Shown piece after piece: positions 24,443-34,560 of a DNA stretch of 64,000 nt (its first letter is position 1; the number at the start of each line of letters is the position of its first letter). Source of the stretch: Phymorhynchus buccinoides (lineage: Eukaryota > Mollusca > Gastropoda > Neogastropoda > Raphitomidae). Below the pieces are notes generated by a model that was given only the letters and a program-made list of their open reading frames with translations, ran no database searches and was not told the DNA's origin. The stretch is from the NCBI GenBank assembly GCA_017654935.2, contig CM065686.1:36548536-36612535 (forward strand), in the 5' to 3' direction. Both the position numbers and the translations under genes were made by a program.

Positions 24443-27400
24443 AGAGAGAGGCGAAAATTTGAAATAAAATAAAGGAGCTATCCTACCATCTGTTCATTAT
24501 TGTGTAATAACCTTTAACCACCCATGCCTGCCAGAACTTTGTTACCTACCTTTCCTTATACTAATATGATATAAAAAAGAGAGAAGAGAGAGAGTGTGTG
24601 TGTTGGTGTTTATGTGTAGATTTGTTTATTACTAATATGATTAAAAAAAAGTTTATGTGTGTGTGTTGGTGTATGTGTAGATGTGTGTCTGAGAGAATCT
24701 GAGGGAGCGACTGATACATGATTATGTAATCTGATTTTGTTACCATTGTGTTTCTCTTATAAGTTATATTGGTTGTTCATCCATGTGCATGTTTTCGTTG
24801 TTGTTGGATTGTGTCTTGTGCAAAGCCAAAATGATTTCTTTTGTATTATAAATGATGCATTGGCTGATTAAAGAATCTCTCTTGAATCTTATCTCCTGTA
24901 CACAGACTGCAAAGCGACAATGATCTGCCCTGCCACCCCCAAGCACATAGACAAGTACAGTGACCACGAGGCCTTTGTGGTGAGAGAGACGCCCCACCTC
25001 TACCAGACTGTCACCCTGCCTAGCATCAACGCCACCCAGTTCAGCATTCAGGTGACACTAAGTGACTAAGCCCATCTGCCTGACCATACACTTTTGGCTT
25101 ACTTTTAATTTCTATGCTGAATGTATTCATGAGCATATTCTCAGACTCAGAGCTCTCACTTTTTTTGGTGCACCAGTAGAAGTGCTTAGTTCAGCAAAAA
25201 GTCAAGGCAGAGGGAAAACATCTTGATTAAAATTTCAGGGGTGGGGGGGGGGGGGGGGTGGACAAAAAGGTGAGGAGGGGAAAGATCACTGAACACTTGT
25301 CAAATATTCTGCAAGCTGATTGATATAAACTTGCATGATGATGAGATCTTATCATTTAAAGTAAAATTAAACTTGTTTGTTTAAGAACTCTTCAGACTTA
25401 GTTATTTCTTTACTAGCAGCTACGCCCCCAGCGGTTGCTACGCCCTGCGCTCGCTTCGCTTTGCGGCAGCTTTTCCCCGGCACAGGTCTTTAGAATAGCA
25501 GTTGCCAGGATAGCACTTCAAGATGTCTCCCACTGTAGTCCATGTTTACGGAGCCCCCTCGGCTCTCACTTTCACTGTGCTATTGGCCCTTCAAAATGTC
25601 TTCCACTGCATTCCCCTGTTAATGCTGATCACGAATATATGGTTATAGTGGTTGTAGTGGTCTAAGCCCCCTCAGCCAACGGTTTTGAAAAATTATGAGC
25701 ATCACAATTTTGTAGTTCTAACACCAACGGTTTTGAGAGCCCCCTCAGAGCCCCCTCAGCTCTCACTCTCACTGTGCTATTGGCCCTTCAAAATGTATTC
25801 CACTGCATTCCCCTGTTAATGCTGATCACAATTGTATGGTTGTAGTGGTCTAACACCAACGGTTTTGAAACTATGAGCACTTGTTTTCGGAGCCCCCTCA
25901 GCTCTCACTCTCACTGTTCTATTGGCCCCTTCAAAATGTCTTCCACTGGGATACACCACCACACAAAATTTAAAGCCAGTCTCTTCACTAGTTCATGAGA
26001 TACAGCTCGGACATGAAATATATAGCACAAGAAGGAAATTTCAGTTTTGTGAGTCTTCCTTGGCGGAGGTTTGCACTGGTGGTTCAACATTCAGGATCTG
26101 AATAGGTTGTGATATGCTAATCAAGAATATACATGGTTATAGGGGTTTATGGCCAACAGTTTCGGCACAATCGCTTGGAGAGACAGACAGACACACACTG
26201 TATACACACATTTTAGCCGATTATATAGTCATTGAAGGTCAAGCTTCAAGGTCAAAGTCAGAAGGGCAATAATTTATGTTCGAGTGTCTTCTACTCAAGG
26301 TGAAACACACACACACAATTTAAAGCGATTCTGTCAAGCAAAAATCTGAAAGATAGGGCTAAAACATGAATTTAGACCCTAACCACTTTCAAGATCTACC
26401 GATGTCCTTGACCTTGACCTTGTTTGGAACCCCATATGCAGAGCTACCAAAAGTCAATCCACATACATACCAAGTTTGAAGTCTGTAAGTCCAATAGTGT
26501 AAAAGATATAGCCCCTAAATGAAATTTCAAGGTCAGCAGGGTCACAATCTTTCTGTGCGACCATCTGTGTACTATGATGCACCACTACACAAGATTTGAA
26601 GCGATTCTGTTCAGTGGTTCAGGAGTTACAGGGCAGACAGACACACACACACACATACACACACACAGAGCAAGAATTTTATTACATAGGTATAGATTCT
26701 GTATTTGTTTTATTTCAAGGTTGTTTTTTCTGTGAGAAACCTGCATGTATTTTTTGTATGTATTACACATTAAATTAATTCTAAGAGAAAACATAAAGTG
26801 AATATGTAATTAGCGACAAATCTACAAGTTATTTTGTAAGCATGCTGAAGTGATTTTTTTAATAGAGGATTCTCCCATTTATACATGTACTATTGTTATT
26901 GTAAGAATTCCTCGTCCTTTTTTTTTTCTTTTCCTCGTTTTTTGTCCGATTTGGCTGAAATTTCCAGGAAAGTTGTGGGGCATTAAGGGATTGCCAAATT
27001 TGCAATACATGTGTTAAATTATTTCACTAAAGGAGTTTTTTGATGAAATAGTTTGGAAGTTATTCAAATCTATGTGAATTGGGTTATATCACATTCACTT
27101 ATTTACATTTTGGAGATTTCTTGGTGTTTGGTTTTTTTACCTGATTTCGCTGAAATTTGCGGGAAAGTTTAAGGACACTATTCTTATGCCAAATTTGCAA
27201 TATTAAACTGATTGGCCAAAATGTGGCAGAAAAATTGCCGAAAATTAGCCAATTTGTATTTATATATTGTAATCTTCAACAACTGGAAACTGGTTGCGTG
27301 GAATATATACATATTTTCAGTATTTATTATAGAATAATTTGCAACATTCTGGTATAAAACCGAATCGGAAGAGCCCACCAGATGTGGGGAGGGGCGAATC

Positions 27401-29018
27401 CTCCCATGTAAGCCCTCTAAGTTTCAATTTCATTTTTTTTGTTTTTTAGATTATATAGGGTTTTCACTAACCTCTTTGTCTGTGCTTTTTCTAGTGGGTT
27501 CACAACATTCTAGAGAAGAAAACGGAATCGGAGCGCATCGTGTTCGAAAACCCCGACCCCGAGATGGGTTTCATCCTCCTGCCGGACATGAAGTGGAACC
27601 GCTCTGACCTGAGCTCCCTCTATCTGGTGGCCATAGTGCATCGACACGGCATCGGGTCACTGAGGGATCTCCGCGCCAAGCATCTGCCTCTGCTCAGGAA
27701 CATTCTGGAAAAGGGAAAGGTACTGGATGTGTTGTGTGTGTGGGAGCGCGAGAATCTGATTCTCTGCAATGTTTCTAACGATAGAGGAATAATTCTGGAA
27801 AAAAGAAAGGCACTGGTAGGTAGGTAGATAGGGACAGGCTAAAAACAGGCTGGATGAGTTGTGTGAGAGCTCGAGAATTTGAAACTCAATATTTCTAACG
27901 ATAGAGGAACAATTCTGGAAAAAAGGAAAGGCACTGGATGTGTTGTGTGTGTGGGAGCGCGAGAATCTGAAACTCTGCAATGTTTCTAACAATATAGGAA
28001 CAATTCTTGAAAAAAGGAAAGGCACTGGACGTGTTGTGTGGGTGTGTGAGAGATTTCGAGAATATGAACAATTCTAGAAAATGGAAAGGTACAGGATGTG
28101 TGTGAACGCGAATTTGAAACTGCACTTTTTTTGAAAGATTGGCTTGCTGTTTACACTTCAAGCATGAGGATGGAATAGATTGATTGCCATTTTATTAGTT
28201 TCTCATGGCTGTTTTTTATTTCTGCGTGTATGGGGAGGGGAAGGGCTGGTTTGTGTGCGTGTGTAAGGATGGGAGGGGGAATATGTGTGTGTGTGTTTAT
28301 GGGGAGGTAAAGGGTTGGTTTGTGTGTGCGTGTGTAAGGATGGGAGGGGGAATGTGTGTGTGTGTTTCTTCTTCTTTGATCGCTCAGACAGTTTCCTGTC
28401 AATTATGAGCACAGATGCGTCATGTTGCCGTTATGCGCCTAACTAAGAAATAGTTGGGGCCAGCAAGTCCGATTTCGGCTGGAGGAAATATTTTTGAAAA
28501 TGTCTCTTCAAAAAAAGGCAGGAGAATGCACAGGTTCCGCTAGCCTACCAAAAGTTTCGGTGGACAGTACCGGCAACAAGAAAATATTCCGGTACTGGCC
28601 ATCACACAGCCGGTGCAATCAAACTTCTGGAGGCAATGCAACACCAGAAAAGTCCCGAATTTAAATTTTGGATGATTTTTGAAGGTCTTATAAGGGACGT
28701 TCCACTGTACTGTATGCCCAACCTGAAATTTCATTTTCCCCCACACAGTGCACCATCCAGGACCAGTTTGGCATACCGGGGCACAAGCTGCGCATCTACC
28801 TGCACTACCAGCCATCCTACAACCACCTCCACGTGCACTTCACGCACCTGCACTTCGAGGCCCCCGGGTCCGACTGCCTGCGGGCCCACCTGTTGGAGGA
28901 CGTGATTGACAACCTGGAACTAGACGCAGACTTCTACACCAAGAAAACCTTGGTGTACACTGTCAGAGAGAATGACGCGCTGTACAAGGCGTATAAATCG
29001 GCTGGCTACTTTGACTGA
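21951..29018 (+). CDS. DCPS: Scavenger mRNA decapping enzyme DCPS (4 exons, 323 aa)
   Basis: DCPS hydrolyses the residual m7GpppN cap left after 3'-to-5' mRNA decay, releasing m7GMP; this role is known for the family. Exons 21951-22281, 24906-25051, 27495-27719 and 28749-29018 join in phase to 323 residues, close to human DCPS (337). Residues 1-159 form the N-terminal part, including [20 protein letters not shown] and [13 protein letters not shown]. Exon 3 carries [20 protein letters not shown], a hallmark of the family. Exon 4 carries [18 protein letters not shown], whose histidine triad is H260, H262 and H264; H262 corresponds to the catalytic middle His. The start ATG at 21951 sits in a Kozak-like AAAATGG context. 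No key residue is missing, so the gene looks functional. Introns 1 and 3 and the 3' flank hold transposons close to exon edges. Confidence 0.97.
22345..22440. repeat. Short palindrome in DCPS intron 1
   Basis: TAAAAGAAAGAAGGAAAAAA on the left and its reverse complement about 40 bases later, 64 bp after exon 1. Possibly a fold-back element remnant. Confidence 0.6.
22606..22779. mobile_element. TTAA-flanked piggyBac-like MITE, second type
   Basis: TTAACCTCTTCAGTGCC and GGCACTGAAGGGGTTAA form the ends. The interior, with a TA run and a GCGGCAAACCGGCGGCG block, is unrelated to family A. Confidence 0.75.
22782..23400 (+). pseudogene. LINE ORF2 C-terminal fragment with (GAA)n tail
   Basis: Encodes [20 protein letters not shown], then [19 protein letters not shown] and [20 protein letters not shown] to a stop at 23126-23128. 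This is the C-terminus of a non-LTR retrotransposon polyprotein. The 3' UTR has C-rich tracts and ends in GCAAGAAGAAGAAGAAAG. Confidence 0.85.
23560..23815 (+). repeat. Dispersed repeat with GTCTGTCTGTAAG and GGATTTTAATCAAATTTGG
   Basis: Shares order and text with 21421-21640 (TTTTAATCAAA, GGGATAGACATCTT, ATTCATGACTG). This is an old repeat whose ends are not defined. Confidence 0.65.
23816..24022 (-). mobile_element. SINE1 head and body, copy 2
   Basis: Reverse complement of 5840-6045: CTCTCAGAATCGCATC, GAAGACTGAAACCAC and the tRNA-like head are recognisable. The O module and tail are absent. The B box is mutated. Confidence 0.8.
24355..24432. repeat. (TA)n microsatellite
   Basis: TA dinucleotides with a GATAGATA interruption, followed by a short GA run. 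Confidence 0.95.
24906..25051 (+). CDS. DCPS: DCPS exon 2
   Basis: Acceptor CTCCTGTACACAG ends at 24905; donor GTGACA begins at 25052. Encodes [20 protein letters not shown] and ends TQFSIQ. It aligns with the human segment between the IYST motif and the WVYNIL motif. Confidence 0.95.
25410..26700. repeat. Old repeat cluster in DCPS intron 2
   Basis: Three partial copies of an AGCCCCCTC...GCTCTCACT...CACTG...CTATTGGCCC block begin near 25552, 25738 and 25890. AGACAGACAGACACACAC blocks and CCTTGACCTTGACCTTG text follow. No coding content. Confidence 0.7.
26900..27440. other. DCPS intron 2, imperfect repeat of a GCTGAAATTT block
   Basis: TTGGCTGAAATTTCCAGGAA (26950) and TTCGCTGAAATTTGCGGGAA (27146) begin two diverged copies of about 200 bp. 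Nothing else seen. Confidence 0.45.
27495..27719 (+). CDS. DCPS: DCPS exon 3
   Basis: Acceptor GTGCTTTTTCTAG ends at 27494; donor GTACTG begins at 27720. Exactly 75 codons, phase 0 at both ends. Contains [20 protein letters not shown], then [14 protein letters not shown], both family hallmarks. Its last 20 bases and donor seed the tandem array downstream. Confidence 0.97.
27698..28130 (+). repeat. Tandem array of the exon 3 edge and donor
   Basis: The text ACATTCTGGAAAAGGGAAAG plus the following intron is repeated from about 27790, 27910, 28000 and 28068, giving five copies with decay. The donor GT is kept in copies 1 and 5 and is GC in copies 2 to 4. Confidence 0.88.
28228..28365 (+). repeat. 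Two-copy GT/G-rich tandem repeat
   Basis: TATGGGGAGG...AAGGATGGGAGGGGGAAT units of about 75 bp repeated twice in DCPS intron 3. Confidence 0.85.
28365..28528 (-). mobile_element. Family C SINE, copy 3, truncated
   Basis: Minus orientation; tail end (TTC)n present, truncated after GGCAGGAGAATG. It lacks the promoter-like half. Confidence 0.85.
28655..28707. mobile_element. Family B fragment next to DCPS exon 4
   Basis: The right end of family B, TTTTTGAAGGTCTTATAAGG to CCACTG, followed by TA. It ends 41 bp before the exon 4 acceptor. Confidence 0.75.
28749..29018 (+). CDS. DCPS: DCPS exon 4 with HIT motif and stop
   Basis: Acceptor TTTCCCCCACACAG ends at 28748; TGA stop at 29016-29018. Holds the histidine triad (H260, H262, H264) and [20 protein letters not shown], which matches human [20 protein letters not shown] in layout. 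Ends [10 protein letters not shown]. Confidence 0.97.
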   Translation, partial: CTIQDQFGIPGHKLRIYLHYQPSYNHLHVHFTHLHFEAPGSDCLRAHLLEDVIDNLELDADFYTKKTLVYTVRENDALYKAYKSAGYFD

Positions 29019-29038
29019 GCATTACCGAGATACATGTG

Positions 29039-29642
29039 CAGAGCTGATTCTAGGGTGCAGGATTGGTAAAATCACCCCAAAATCTGTTCCTTCCCGCAAT
29101 AATCGGGTCTAAGCGCGGGCCAACGCCCGCATATTTGCAGAACTGCCCGCACTTTTTGCCACTCGCTGCGGGAATTCCTTCGTCGTCTGCACAAGCCGAA
29201 AGCATCGAGCAGGAATGAATGATTTCTCGACATTTCATTGGTTCCTTTACAATGTTAGTGTAAATCAACCAATCGCGTTCATCTCGTTTTACCGGCAAAA
29301 AGTTGCGAGAGTCCTACCCGCCATATTGAATTTTCTTCAAAAAGAAGTGGACAACAACGCTCCTAGATTTTAATTTTTGTGGCGGCAAAGTGAAAAGAAG
29401 AAATCCTCTGCCAAACGAGTGTGCAGAAGCTGTTGCAGAACCAGCTACTGCATCAACAGTCTCGGAGAAGCAGCCCGAAGATAACGGCACTAGTGCGAGG
29501 GTCTGGGAACACCGGTTCCAAGACGACTGGCTGAAGAAGTGGCCCTCCTTTTTTCATTCTAACTTAGGGGGGGAGCGCCCCCAATTTTTCAATCTTGGGG
29601 GGGAAGCGCCCCCACTTTCTCAAAATCCTAGAATCAGCTCTG
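29039..29642 (+). mobile_element. Family X hAT-like element 21 bp after the DCPS stop
   Basis: Ends CAGAGCTGATTCTAGG and CCTAGAATCAGCTCTG with ATGTG on both sides (29034-29038, 29643-29647). About 604 bp. An internal frame (29390 onward) includes RVWEHRFQDDWLKKWPSF, which resembles the N-terminal start of hAT-transposase-derived proteins and then runs into GC-rich repeats. A GGGGGGGAGCGCCCCC-type block is tandemly repeated near the right end. Non-autonomous. Confidence 0.78.
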
Positions 29643-29983
29643 ATGTGTGCGTGCGCGTCATTTTCCGTTGTTGCTCTCTGTTGGTTTTTGGGGGAACAAG
29701 TGTTTTAGATTTGGAAGGATCTCTTTGTGAGTGAGTGGGGTGACCTGTCTGAGTGCTTTGTATGTGGTAGATAAGAAAGAATTGGTGATGGACGATTTAT
29801 TTCTAATGGCTGGAGTTTCTCCTTACAAGTTGAGCAAGATAGTTTCACATACAAATCATGCCTGTGTACAACTTCATGAAAATAAGTGTAAAACTTCACG
29901 TTAAGAACTGGTATTAGTGTTGCCCTCAACCCTAATTGGCTGCGCTTACAGATGAGACTATTTGATTGATGCCTGGCATTGTA

Positions 29984-30148
29984 CAGTGGAACCTCCCTTA
30001 TAAGACCTTCAAAAATCAGGTCTTATAGTGAGGGGTCTTATAAGGGAGGCAATTTTAATGCTTACAAAGAAGGGCAATGTCTCAGAGAAGCAAGTCTTAT
30101 GTGGGAGGGAGTCTTATAATGGGAGGTCTTATAAGGGAGGTTCCGCTG
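29984..30148. mobile_element. Family B TA-target MITE, copy 4
   Basis: CAGTGGAACCTCCCTTATAA at the left and GGGAGGTTCCGCTG at the right with TA on both sides. Confidence 0.9.
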
Positions 30149-30289
30149 TATTGCATTACCGTTATTGTCACAGGGAAAATAGCCTTGTAAAATTCAGGCA
30201 ACCCTCATCTGGAGAGCATGATTGTCTCCCTACTGCGTTGCCACCTTTTTATTTATTTGTAATACTGAATAATAGATTAGATTGAATGA

Positions 30290-30600
30290 ATTGGTGCGGG
30301 GAGGAGGAGAAATTTTGACCCAATTGACAACTGCTTTGTTGTCATTGGGTTCTTTAACGTGAGGAAAATGTATAAGCTACTAGGACCTTGGTTTTCGTCG
30401 TCTCGTCCAAAAGACTTGACATTCTGTTGTTGTTGTTGACATACCCTGACTAAAAGACTTGAGGGATCATCCCAACAGCCGAAGCACTTGAACACTATGC
30501 ATCAGTTAGGGATGAGAACAATACGTGTGTGACCGATTTTGATTAGTCCGCCAAAGGTGTGGGCAGCCACACCTCCGTCTTCGGGGGGGGGGGGGGGGAT
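30290..30600 (-). mobile_element. SINE3, minus strand, with conserved SINE domain
   Basis: In element orientation it contains GTCTTTTGGACGAGACGACG and GTTAAAGAACCCAATGACAA, the same domain order as SINE2 at 16806. The head block ACACACGTATTGTTCTCATC is different. A partial copy lies at 31165-31312. The tRNA head was not identified. Confidence 0.7.
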
Positions 30601-30767
30601 CATCCCAACAGCCAAAAGCACTTGGCATTCTGACCGTAAGATCCTGTGGAAGGCAAGCGCAAAAACTACTGCAGTCCGAAAACGAATCTAGGCACTATTG
30701 CTTACAATGTGATGATACGTCAGTCAGTGTGTGTTGTGTGTGTGTGATAATTTGTTTTGAGTGTGTC

Positions 30768-30799
<32 letters not shown>

Positions 30800-31160
30800 T
30801 GTGTGTGTGTAAGCAAAGACAGGCATGAGATTTAAGAAATTATTATGTAGGCTGAAAAGCGGCCCCAAAAAGGCTAAAAAAAAAGTCACCTGAAACTGAA
30901 GCTATTTTGTAATATAAGCCTTAAAAGCAGCATTAGAAGTAGCTTTGTTATTTAGTTAATTTTTATTATAATAATAGTAGTACATTTATATAGCGCTTTA
31001 CCTCAAATTAGCACAAAGCCCATAAGAAGTATCTGCATACTGGTCTCTTTCTTATCTAATCACATGGTTTTATTGTGTTGTTTTGAGTTAAGTCTGTAAA
31101 ATATTTTAACAGCTACTAAAGTTAATTTTAAAACAAGTTAGTCTTAATGTTGGTTGGTTG
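30600..31160. other. Non-coding with LINE-tail remnant
   Basis: GTACATTTATATAGCGCTTTACC near 30980 is the reverse complement of the tail of the LINE at 49590-50455. A short (GA)n run lies at 30775-30800. Nothing else seen. Confidence 0.5.
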
Positions 31161-31164
31161 GATT

Positions 31165-31312
31165 ACCTTGGCTAAAAGACTCCAGGGATCATCCCAACAG
31201 CGAGAAGCACTTGAACACTAAGGTACAAATGCATCAGCTAGGGATGAGGACATTACGTGTGTGACCGTTTTTGATTACCCCGCCACGTGGGCAGCCACAC
31301 TCAGTCTTCGGG
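31165..31312 (-). mobile_element. SINE3 head fragment, copy 2
   Basis: Repeats GGGATCATCCCAACAGC, GAAGCACTTGAACACTA and the GTGGGCAGCCACAC block of 30450-30585. Confidence 0.75.
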
Positions 31313-31677
31313 GGAATGTTTTAATGTAAATAGTTTGGCCTACAGCAAGATCCTAAACTATTTTTGAAAATAAATTTAAATTTCCTTTACGTGTTATAAA
31401 ATGCATATTTTTATTTGTACAAATTGTAAAAGTCAAGGTTTCAATTCATGAAAACAATTGATAACACTGCCTTTTAATTACTTTTTTGCCTTATCGGACT
31501 ATTTTTCTGTGTTTGTTCTTGAAATTACTGTACATGTATAGCATACATGTTTATAATCCATTCCTTGTGTGGTGGTCTCAGAAAATAAAGTTCATTTTCC
31601 GAGTTTTGGTTTTCATGATTTTTCATTTCATTTTTTTTTCCCTCAGGAATTCTAGTTTCAGGTTTTGGTACCTCTTT

Positions 31678-31982
31678 CTCCCCGTGGAGATACCGGGGGA
31701 GTCTTGTATAAATAGTTCCCCCACCTTCTGGAAGTTCTGTGCTTGTAACTTCCTCTAGTCTGTCACTCTCTTTGACTCTGCCTTTTCCCTTTGCTTACTG
31801 TCATCTACTATCTTTCTGCCTTACCGGTCCATTCTCCTGCTTTTTTTCACAAAACACTTTCAAAAACATTTCTTCCAACCAAGTCGGACTTGCTGGGCCT
31901 ATTTCTTAGTTAGGCGCATAACGGCAGCATGACGCATCTGTGCTCATAATTGACAGGAAACTGAGCGATCGAAGAAGAAGAA
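31678..31982 (+). mobile_element. Family C SINE, copy 4, complete
   Basis: Plus orientation: CTCCCCGTGGAGATACCGGG, then TATAAATAGTTCCCCCACC, ending GAGCGATCGAAGAAGAAG. Target duplication GGTACCTCTTT (11 bp) at 31667-31677 and 31983-31993. No tRNA A or B box is evident. Confidence 0.92.
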
Positions 31983-32401
31983 GGTACCTCTTTACACTTG
32001 CACCCCTGAGGATGGGATGTTGTAAAGATGTTTCGAAGTTTATGTGTAGAGTCCCAAGATGGGAGTGTAAGCAAATAAAAATGGAAGTGAAAGCACGGAA
32101 ACAAGAATCTTGTTGGGGTTTTCTGAGTGTGCAAGTCATTATTGAAACCATGTCAGCAAGTGTGTGAACAAAAACTTTTCATCTTTCTTAGCGACAGCCG
32201 ATCATAATTAAAATGAAAATTCACAGAATTGTGCACAAAGAAATTGGCAAACTATCCAATGTATCTACCATGACAAATCTTATTTTGTTATGTCAGTTAA
32301 CCAAAGATCTCATATGGAGAGCAAAAACAGTTATTCTTTCCCACAAACGAAACTTCACAATTGGACCACAGCACAATCCCAGGGTGGGGGTGGCCTAACT
32401 G

Positions 32402-32847
32402 CAGGCATCAGAATTGTCACCGCCAGCCATTTTTGCCCAAAAAATACCATTAAATTTAACCTGGACAGAGAAAAACAAATCTGCAATATTGCGAATTCCT
32501 CTGTGACATGTATAACATTAGGCCAATCCTTACCTCTCAAAATGAAGAAAATAAGGTCTTCAGATAACAGGCCCTGATCCGATTCTTTTTAGTGACAGGT
32601 GTTAAACCATTGTGTTGCAAAAAGGCGACATTGGCGGAAAAAGGATTAAGAATTTCCGACAGATTATTGGCTTCTCTTGTCAGAGGTTTGGCTTTTTATC
32701 CAGCGTTATCTTTTCTGTTAAATAGCATTTCAAAGTAGTGGTGGTGTTGGGAACTCATTTCAGTGTTATCCCTCTTCAGTCTAAGGCCTTGATGTCCCTT
32801 TTACCATGGTTTTCAGAGGATTGGATTTCAGACTATTCTGATGCCTG
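32402..32847. mobile_element. Family V hAT-like element, copy 2, containing family A
   Basis: Ends CAGGCATCAGAATTGTC and CTATTCTGATGCCTG with TAACTG on both sides (32396-32401, 32848-32853). A family A MITE interrupts it from about 32419 to 32649. V copy 1 is at 37819. Confidence 0.8.
32419..32649 (+). mobile_element. Family A MITE, copy 5, nested in V, left end lost
   Basis: Begins ACCGCCAGCCATTTTTGCCC without the first TTAA and about 10 bases of the end. The right end GGCGGAAAAAGGATTAA is present. Confidence 0.8.
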
Positions 32848-32859
32848 TAACTGTGAAGT

Positions 32860-33470
32860 AATCATGTGACGCACTGCGTTACCTAGCTAAGTTCATGTAC
32901 AGGGTGTGACCAAGTCTGCTTGTGCGCAGGAGTTATTACTGTAATATGAAGTCTGGTGTTCCAAGTTTGAACGAGTGTCCTTTTACGGATAAAAGGGGTT
33001 TTAATTTTCAAACAAAAAATAAAGCCATAAAACTGATCCCTAAGTAATGACTTGATGGGTGTACAGAGGCCAAAAGGTGCATCATCCTTTGACAGAAACC
33101 ATTCTGCCAACTGGCATCAAGACCTGTTCATTAGTGGAGGCAAATAGAACACTATTTTGCAACACAGAAACAAGATGGCAACCCATATCTGGTGATTAAC
33201 GCTTGCAGGGTAAGAATTTCATGCTAAATTATCAGATAAAAACAAAATTCTCACTTTTCCCCCGTTGATCATCATAAAAAGGTGCACTGAAAAAATGTAT
33301 TTGGCTTGCTTTTTCTTTTCCTGGTGAAAAACTTCAAAAGCCAAAAATTATCATTTCTGGCTTGCTAGTCACTTTCAGTTATATACTAAAAGTTAACTAT
33401 AGCAAGGACTATTCAGGCATTATTATTATGGTATGTACAAGTCCATGATCCACACTTAGATGTTCAATGC
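32860..33470. other. Non-coding, nothing recognised
   Basis: No exon or repeat partner identified. Confidence 0.4.
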
Positions 33471-33480
33471 TGTGCAGCTT

Positions 33481-34124
33481 AAGGTCTCTGCACACATTAA
33501 AATTATTCACAAAATATCACTATTTCCCCATGGCAACACAGTGAGTTATAAGTCATGGGTGACCTAACAGTGTTGCCATGGGAAAATAGATATTTTGTGA
33601 ATGTTGTTAACATGTACAGGGGTCGCGCTAACGCATGTTTCTTGCATATTTTACGCGTTTTAAAAATCGCTGACGCATTTTTACGCGTATACCGTACGCA
33701 AAATGACGTCCGCTCAAAATTGCATCTAAGTCTAGATGGTGAATCAGACTTTAGAAGTCCTACGGTCCCTACACGTACAGTGGTTCTGCTACACCAAACA
33801 TTGGAACAGATTATAGAAAAGTGCCACTGCTTCCCATCCTTTCTCTTTCATTAGTTATCCGGATTCCGTCCAGTACTGCTGTGACGTAGGCGCAGTGCAG
33901 TGTGGCGGGAAATCACTATCGCCGTGATCGCCGAAAATGACTGGTTAGTGAATAAAAATGCATGTTTTTGTTGCTGGTCTTGTTTTCATTGTTTTTAGCT
34001 TAGATTTATCATTTTGTTCTTTGACGCGATTTTTTGCTTCCCTTACGCATTTTTTTGCCGACGTCGCGTAAGCATAACGCGTTTTCAAAAACACTAGCGC
34101 GACCCCTGCATGTACAGAGACCTT
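33481..34124. mobile_element. Family F fold-back element, copy 2, interrupted by G
   Basis: AAGGTCTCTGCACACATTAA at the left, GTACAGAGACCTT at the right. The arm is split by a family G element at 33617-34108; removing it restores the F arm. Confidence 0.88.
33617..34108. mobile_element. Family G hAT-like MITE, copy 1, nested in F
   Basis: Ends CAGGGGTCGCGCTAACGC and TAGCGCGACCCCTG. CATGTA lies on both sides (33611-33616, 34109-34114). Many ACGC-containing words (GACGCATTTTTACGCG, TTACGCATTTTTTG) sit within 80 bp of each end, as expected of transposase-binding repeats. Confidence 0.9.
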
Positions 34125-34204
34125 TGTTACTGTTTGGCTTTAAAATAGAATATAGATTCTATAAACGCGGGATTGAAGAATTGAGTTTGACATGCACAAA
34201 TTTC

Positions 34205-34560
34205 GCCAGAGGTAACATGTTCGCCTTGTGTCAAGTAAACCCGAGTTTGAACCTGGGTACAGGGGATTTTTCTTCTCACTTTGCACTAGGCCTCACGGTC
34301 TGAACGTGGAGTCTTTCGGATGAGACGATAAACTGGGGTCCCTGTGTGCCCAGGCACTTAGCACATGTTAATCCAGTGGCAACGAAAAAGTTGTCATTTT
34401 GGTCAAATTTTACACACACACCCCTTCCTTCATCAGTCACACAAAAATCGCATGCAAAAAAAAAAGGGTGACGCGCCTCTGGCTGCAACTGGTGGGAGCA
34501 ACCCGAATTTCACAGAGACGCCTCTGTGATTATAAAGTACCTAATACCTAATATCCCTAA
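34205..34560 (+). mobile_element. tRNA-derived SINE2, copy 2
   Basis: B-box region GAGTTTGAACC, then GTCTTTCGGATGAGACGATA and a TACCTAATA tail as at 16806. The A-box end is truncated. Confidence 0.85.

Noticed and set aside
27540..27827. Read-through version of DCPS exon 3
   Set aside because: The donor at 27720 joins in phase to the HIT exon; the read-through enters the tandem array.
29390..29734. A 114-codon gene after DCPS
   Set aside because: It lies across the inner part and right end of a MITE and runs through its GC-rich repeats; at most a transposase remnant.
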